18,628 nt of DNA from Aphodosoma sp045600865 (GTDB taxonomy: Bacteria; Bacteroidota; Bacteroidia; Bacteroidales; Paludibacteraceae), in contig JAZRYS010000176.1 in NCBI GenBank assembly GCA_045600865.1, positions 1 to 18,628 of the forward strand, in the 5' to 3' direction. Shown piece by piece: positions 16,101-18,628 of the stretch (positions within the stretch are counted from its first letter, which is position 1; every line of letters begins with the position of its first letter). The position numbers were made by a program, and so were the translations under genes. The notes beneath the pieces are model-generated. The model searched no databases and was not told where the DNA came from. It worked only from the letters and a program-made list of their open reading frames with translations.

Positions 16101-16255
16101 GTGGCGCAAGAGGCAACATAGCTTTGGCAGTGGGTGCAGTATTCGGAATGACATTGGGCTGCATCGGACTGCTGTTCATCACACCTGCACTGTTTGTTGT
16201 ATTCCAGACGTTGCAGGAGAGACTGAAGACTAAAGACCAAGGACTGAAAGACTGA
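13130..16255 (+). CDS. RND efflux pump, HAE1 family (AcrB-like)
   Basis: This 1041-aa inner-membrane pump exports hydrophobic or amphiphilic compounds using the proton gradient. The length is that of the hydrophobe/amphiphile HAE1 class. The N-terminus has the usual form, with GLPIEQYPDIAPPMVSVS after the first membrane segment. The paired proton-relay aspartates are D405-D406 in GTVVDDSIVVVEAVHE, and the partner lysine is K937 in GLLSKTGILIVEFA, corresponding to AcrB D407/D408 and K940. The drug spectrum cannot be read from sequence. The final residues (RLKTKDQGLKD) come from a degenerate heptamer repeat. No local regulator gene (TetR or AraC type) is seen, so control may be through a distant factor. 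Confidence 0.95.
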   Translation: MNLKGFISKPVLSSVISIIIVFLGIISLLGLPIEQYPDIAPPMVSVSTMYYGASAKTIQNSVIAPLEESINGVEGMTYMVSTTTNAGTADISVYFKQGVDPDMAAVNVQNRVSKATPQLPAEVKQYGVSVEKQQNSILQMFAISSPTDEYDCNFLTNFLTINIKPKIMRISGVGKFQMFGAEYSMRVWLKPDMMASHNLSPDDITAALSEQNIEAATGTFGDNSSEANQYTMVYRGKLSTVEEFEKIIIRTNDNGEVLRLMDVADIELGGETYAFSTKVNGHPGSLAMIYQTAGSNATMVNNQISEVLEEIKTQLPPGVQIDVINNSNDFLYASIGNVLQTLYEAILLVILIVLLFLHDFRSTLIPFVGIIVSLIGTFAFMQVAGFSINLISLFALVLVIGTVVDDSIVVVEAVHEKLDAGYQSPMKAAIDAMGEITTAVITSSLVFMAVFLPVSMMGGTSGTFFRQFGLTMAVAVGISAINALTLSPALCALLIKPKNREVKPGWKGYYQRFSNAFDAGFEKWSEKYKNGIVPLVKHKWIAPVIVAAACLVMAWTMLTTPSGFVPEEDRGLVLCDVIMPASSTKAMTEATIDQMEADIEEMEGVETVSSTAGYSFSAGQTSSGGFLAVKMKIWDDREEGSLEKLMYSIQALNEKYPDATIIPFTLPMIPGYGTSSNAEINLQDKRGGDIGEFLNYSNEYAAALNQRPEIGIAYTTFRLDNPQWLVDVNVAKCHNSGVSVNEVMNTLAAYCGGTYAGDFNRFGKVYKVMIQGTPESHKDERSLETMFVKLPNGQMAPLSNFLTLKRMYGAESLERFNMLNSIKLSAAPAPGASSGDVIKAAQEVAKEVLPSDYTFEFGGMSREESDNGGIGLMFLISTLLIYLILSAMYESYIVPFSIILTVPIGIMGAYLFTKIFGLDNNIYLQTGVVMLIGLLSKTGILIVEFALQKRAEGMSIADAALASAKARLRPILMTAGTMVIGLLPLLTSTGCGARGNIALAVGAVFGMTLGCIGLLFITPALFVVFQTLQERLKTKDQGLKD

Positions 16256-16256
16256 G
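16221..16256 (+). repeat. Degenerate heptamer repeat at the pump gene end
   Basis: GACTGAA, GACTAAA, GACCAAG and GACTGAA follow each other at 16221-16248, and after one extra base GACTGAG lies at 16250-16256. The array encodes the last residues and contains the stop codon, as does the AATTGAG array at 1831, but the unit sequence differs. Confidence 0.75.
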
Positions 16257-16274
16257 AAATAAAGACAATTGACT

Positions 16275-17540
16275 ATGAAAAGATTAGCAATATTCATTCT
16301 GGCTGTGGTGGCACTGACAAGCTGCTCCATTTACGGCAAATACAAAGAGGAAGTTACCGCAGAGAACGAGGTTAAAGTTATGGGTTATAGGGAGGTTTTC
16401 ACCGACCCTCAGCTGCAGGCACTCATCGACACTGCACTTGCGAACAATTACGACCTGAAGATGTCGCACGAGCACGTGAAACAGGCAGAGGCGACTCTGC
16501 TTGGAGCAAAACTGGCATACGTGCCTTCTATTTATGCAGCACCATCTGTCAACTATTCTAATGCAGGTCTCAGTTACGGCTTTGCCCAGGCTTCGTGGGA
16601 GATTGACATCTTCGGACGGCTTACCAACCGCAAGCGCATTGCCGAAGCTGCATTGAAACAGAGCAGAGACTACGAACAGGCAGCACGCTCAGAGCTCATT
16701 GCCGCTGTTGCACAGACATACTATACATTGCTGATGCTTGATGCACAGATAATAGCCAACGACTCTGCCGAATTATACTGGAGCAAGAGCGTCGAGACAA
16801 TGAAGGAGATGAAAGAGGCTGCCATGACGGACGAGGCTGCCGTGGCACAGTTCGAGGGAGCATACTACTCCACCAAGGCCAATGGCAACGCGTTGCGTCT
16901 CTCTCGCGTTACGGCCGAAAATTCCATGAGGCTGCTTCTGTCGAGCGACAATGCCGTCATCGCCCGCGGCAGACTGAATAACCAGACACTGAACGAAACA
17001 TTGGCAACAGTCAACCTTCAGGCACTCAAGAGCCGTCCTGACGTGCGTGCAGCCGAGCACCAGCTGGAACAGGCATTCTATGGTGTCAACCTTGCTCGCG
17101 CAAACTGCTGTCCGAACATCACCCTCTCAGGCAACATAGGCCTGAATGGCGGCTTTATCTTCCAAGCCATAGGCTCGCTGATGCAGCCAATATTCAACTC
17201 AGGCAAGAACATCATGGAAGTACGCATAAGCAAGAGTCAGTTGGAAGAAATGCAGTGGGGTTATGCCAACGCACTTCTGAAGGCAGGCACTGAGGTGAAC
17301 AATGCCCTTGCATCAAAGAAATACCATGCACTGATGACAAACGATTATATCAGTCAGGTACAAGCCATGAACAGGGCCTTGGATGCAACAGAGACCAAGA
17401 TGCACCTCGGCAGCGGCACCTATCTGGAAGTGCTCACGGCACAAAACGACCTTCTGACAGCACAGCTTGCTCTCATCCAGAACCAGACAGCCCTGATGCA
17501 GTCGCAGGTTGACCTCTTCGTGGCATTGGGCGGCAGATGA
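16275..17540 (+). CDS. Outer-membrane efflux lipoprotein (OprM/NodT family)
   Basis: This 421-aa protein is the outer-membrane factor of the tripartite pump. The signal peptide ends in a clean lipobox L-T-S-C17. The family signature SWEIDIFGRLTNRKRIAEAA lies at 107-126 (Trp108), followed by long amphipathic helices typical of the TolC-fold alpha-barrel and a second repeat starting near SRPDVRAAEHQLEQAF. The length is somewhat below that of most relatives (about 450-480 aa), mainly through compact loops. I chose the ATG at 16275; a TTG two codons upstream adds nothing. It follows the pump gene by 19 bases, completing the adaptor-pump-channel operon. Confidence 0.92.
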   Translation: MKRLAIFILAVVALTSCSIYGKYKEEVTAENEVKVMGYREVFTDPQLQALIDTALANNYDLKMSHEHVKQAEATLLGAKLAYVPSIYAAPSVNYSNAGLSYGFAQASWEIDIFGRLTNRKRIAEAALKQSRDYEQAARSELIAAVAQTYYTLLMLDAQIIANDSAELYWSKSVETMKEMKEAAMTDEAAVAQFEGAYYSTKANGNALRLSRVTAENSMRLLLSSDNAVIARGRLNNQTLNETLATVNLQALKSRPDVRAAEHQLEQAFYGVNLARANCCPNITLSGNIGLNGGFIFQAIGSLMQPIFNSGKNIMEVRISKSQLEEMQWGYANALLKAGTEVNNALASKKYHALMTNDYISQVQAMNRALDATETKMHLGSGTYLEVLTAQNDLLTAQLALIQNQTALMQSQVDLFVALGGR

Positions 17541-17594
17541 TGATTAAACCTTTCGTGACTCCCGCTTGTCTATAGAAGAAAAAAACTTATTGCT

Positions 17595-18257
17595 ATGAAG
17601 AGATTGTTTTTGGTATTATTTATGGCTATTGCTGCCACCGGCATGTACGGACAGATATTTGTCTCCAAGGCTAACGCCAAGATAATCAATCCACGCTACA
17701 GTATCAAAATCACTCCTACGCAAAGCAAGATTAGTGATGATGGAAAGTTGCTGGTGTTGTGCGTGATTGAACATGGCGATACCATGCCGTGTTACAACAT
17801 GTCGAACATCTGGGTCTATCCAAAAAGAGTATTCAAAAACAAGCGCGAAAAAAGACGTTACGACCGCATGGTCAGAGATGTGAAGGTGGCATTGCCAGTT
17901 GTTGAATATATTGAAGGCGTGATGAGAAGAACTAACGACACGCTGATGAAGATGGATACAAAGAAGCAACGAGACAAGTATATGGCTCACTGGGAGAGAA
18001 AGATATATAAGGAAAACTACGACCAAATGAGCGAACTGACCCTGCGACAGGGAATGCTTGTGATAAGACTGCTCGACCGCGATCTTGACGAGACTTCATA
18101 CGAACTTGTAAAGGCATACCGTGGCCGATTCAGAGCGGGATTCTACCAGCTCTTTGCAAAGCTCTGCGGTGGTGACCTCAAGCAGAAGTTCGGCGACGCA
18201 AAGGAAGATCCGGTCTACGAAGAGATAATCAACCTTGTCGAGTCAGGACAATTGTAG
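17595..18257 (+). CDS. DUF4294 family protein, secreted
   Basis: The 220-aa product has an N-terminal signal peptide (MKRLFLVLFMAIAATGMYG, cleavage near residue 19) and then matches the Bacteroidota-specific DUF4294 pattern: IWVYPKRVFKNKREKRRYDR at 72-91, VALPVVEYI, a lysine/arginine-rich helical middle, LTLRQGMLVIRLLDRD at 148-163, ETSYELVKAYRG at 166-177, and a C-terminal EEIINLVESGQL. The function is not known. It is 54 bases after the efflux channel gene with no promoter or terminator that I can see, so it may be carried on the same transcript. The family is usually found as a lone conserved envelope gene, so the linkage to efflux is not proof of a shared role. Confidence 0.85.
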   Translation: MKRLFLVLFMAIAATGMYGQIFVSKANAKIINPRYSIKITPTQSKISDDGKLLVLCVIEHGDTMPCYNMSNIWVYPKRVFKNKREKRRYDRMVRDVKVALPVVEYIEGVMRRTNDTLMKMDTKKQRDKYMAHWERKIYKENYDQMSELTLRQGMLVIRLLDRDLDETSYELVKAYRGRFRAGFYQLFAKLCGGDLKQKFGDAKEDPVYEEIINLVESGQL

Positions 18258-18352
18258 CCACTATCATCTACAGCAGATAATCCACAAAAGCCAAAGTGCC
18301 TTGTTTCATTCAATTACCTCAGATCGTAGGTTTTAGCATCTCCCTCTGTTTT

Positions 18353-18462
18353 CCCATTGATGTCCCATTTTTTCCCATTGCCGCCCATTCAGATGGGAAG
18401 TAATGGGAGAAAAAAGGGCTTTGGTAGGACGATGGAAGGACGGTGAATGGGAGAAGCATGGG
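18353..18462. repeat. Helically phased CCCATT / ATGGG box array
   Basis: CCCATT occurs at 18353, 18364, 18374 and 18384 (steps of 11, 10, 10). The inverse ATGGG occurs at 18393, 18403, 18447 and 18458 (steps of 10, 44, 11), with a near copy ATGGA at 18432. The inner part folds: T6-CCCATT at 18368-18379 pairs with AATGGG-AG-A6 at 18402-18415, and CCCAT pairs with ATGGG around a TCAG loop at 18389-18392. Confidence 0.75.
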
Positions 18463-18505
18463 AGACGCATTGCGTATTATCACTTCACTGTAGTTTCCTG
18501 ATTTA

Positions 18506-18575
18506 GGTTGACTATTCAGCTCTTATTACTGATACTGGTTGACAAAAATTAATATAATTCCTATTTAAGGTTGAC
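18506..18575 (+). repeat. Three GGTTGAC heptamers at 31-32 bp spacing
   Basis: GGTTGAC is found at 18506-18512, 18537-18543 and 18569-18575. The first and third copies share a longer 18-base similarity (TTCCT...GGTTGAC, 15 of 18 identical). It could be an operator array or part of a mobile-element end. Confidence 0.5.
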
Positions 18576-18588
18576 GATATGTTGGATT

Positions 18589-18628
18589 TTTTGCCTTGGC
18601 GGGGGCTCGAGCCCCCGCCAAGGCAAAA
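18589..18628. repeat. Perfect 40-bp palindrome at the window end
   Basis: The two 20-base arms are exact reverse complements with the centre at CTC|GAG (18608/18609), a GC-rich core and A/T ends. As RNA it would fold into a very strong stem preceded by a T-run. It ends on the last base, so its true extent is unknown. It could be a terminator, a repeat element, or an assembly break. Confidence 0.85.

Larger units (their letters stand above)
18258..18628. other. Non-coding structured tail region
   Basis: No convincing gene lies in these 371 bases. The first part, 18258-18350, shows nothing I can identify. The rest holds three separate structures listed on their own: phased CCCAT/ATGGG boxes, three GGTTGAC heptamers, and a terminal palindrome. 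It is not clear where transcription from the efflux genes ends. Confidence 0.7.

Noticed and set aside
18314..18388. Minus-strand 24-codon ORF starting at 18388
   Set aside because: It is very short, preceded directly by a stop, and overlaps the phased box array; at most a remnant.
18506..18575. GGTTGAC copies as a CRISPR array
   Set aside because: The repeated unit is only 7 bases, with no dyad symmetry and no cas genes nearby.
1..18628. ApbE flavin transferase needed for RnfD and RnfG
   Set aside because: No reading frame with its features is present in the window; it is presumably elsewhere.

Overview
The window comes from a Bacteroidota genome, most likely order Bacteroidales and Prevotella-like. 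The supporting signs are two TAnnTTTG promoter boxes, lipoprotein signals with acidic or lysine residues after the cysteine, a DUF4294 protein, an rbfA-LolC/E permease pair, the gene order rseC-rnfBCDGEA, and heptameric repeats at gene ends. All seventeen genes I support lie on the plus strand. No rRNA, tRNA, CRISPR array or transposase gene was recognised.

Layout. Positions 1-170 hold a non-coding repeat made of several small hairpins. Then come rbfA (ribosome maturation) and a LolC/LolE-type permease whose TTG start overlaps the rbfA stop; the permease gene ends in a 7-bp tandem repeat. A lipoprotein with one BIg2 domain follows. A near-consensus Bacteroidota promoter at 3021-3051 starts the central block: rseC, rnfB, rnfC, rnfD, rnfG, rnfE and rnfA, the complete set for an Rnf complex (membrane ferredoxin:NAD+ oxidoreductase coupled to Na+ or H+ transport). 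Three genes continue on the same strand with short gaps: a Gate-domain membrane protein, a PepSY-like lipoprotein, and a predicted exported zinc-ribbon protein. A 15-bp-stem hairpin at 11039-11073 closes that stretch.

The second block is a lipoprotein lytic transglycosylase directly followed by a tripartite RND efflux system (adaptor, 1041-aa pump, outer-membrane factor), then a DUF4294 protein. The gene order suggests that wall opening and assembly of an envelope-spanning pump may be co-expressed.

The last 371 bases are non-coding and structured: helically phased CCCAT/ATGGG boxes that can fold into a hairpin, three GGTTGAC heptamers 31-32 bp apart, and a perfect 40-bp palindrome that ends exactly at the last base. 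The first and last repeats share the core GGGCTC-NN-GCCC, so the window may be bounded by members of one dispersed repeat family, and the right edge may be a contig break.

Most of the coding content is well-known biology. The less explained material is the non-coding structure at both ends, the heptamer repeats at two stop codons, and the three accessory envelope genes after rnfA. I see no clear evidence for an entirely new system.
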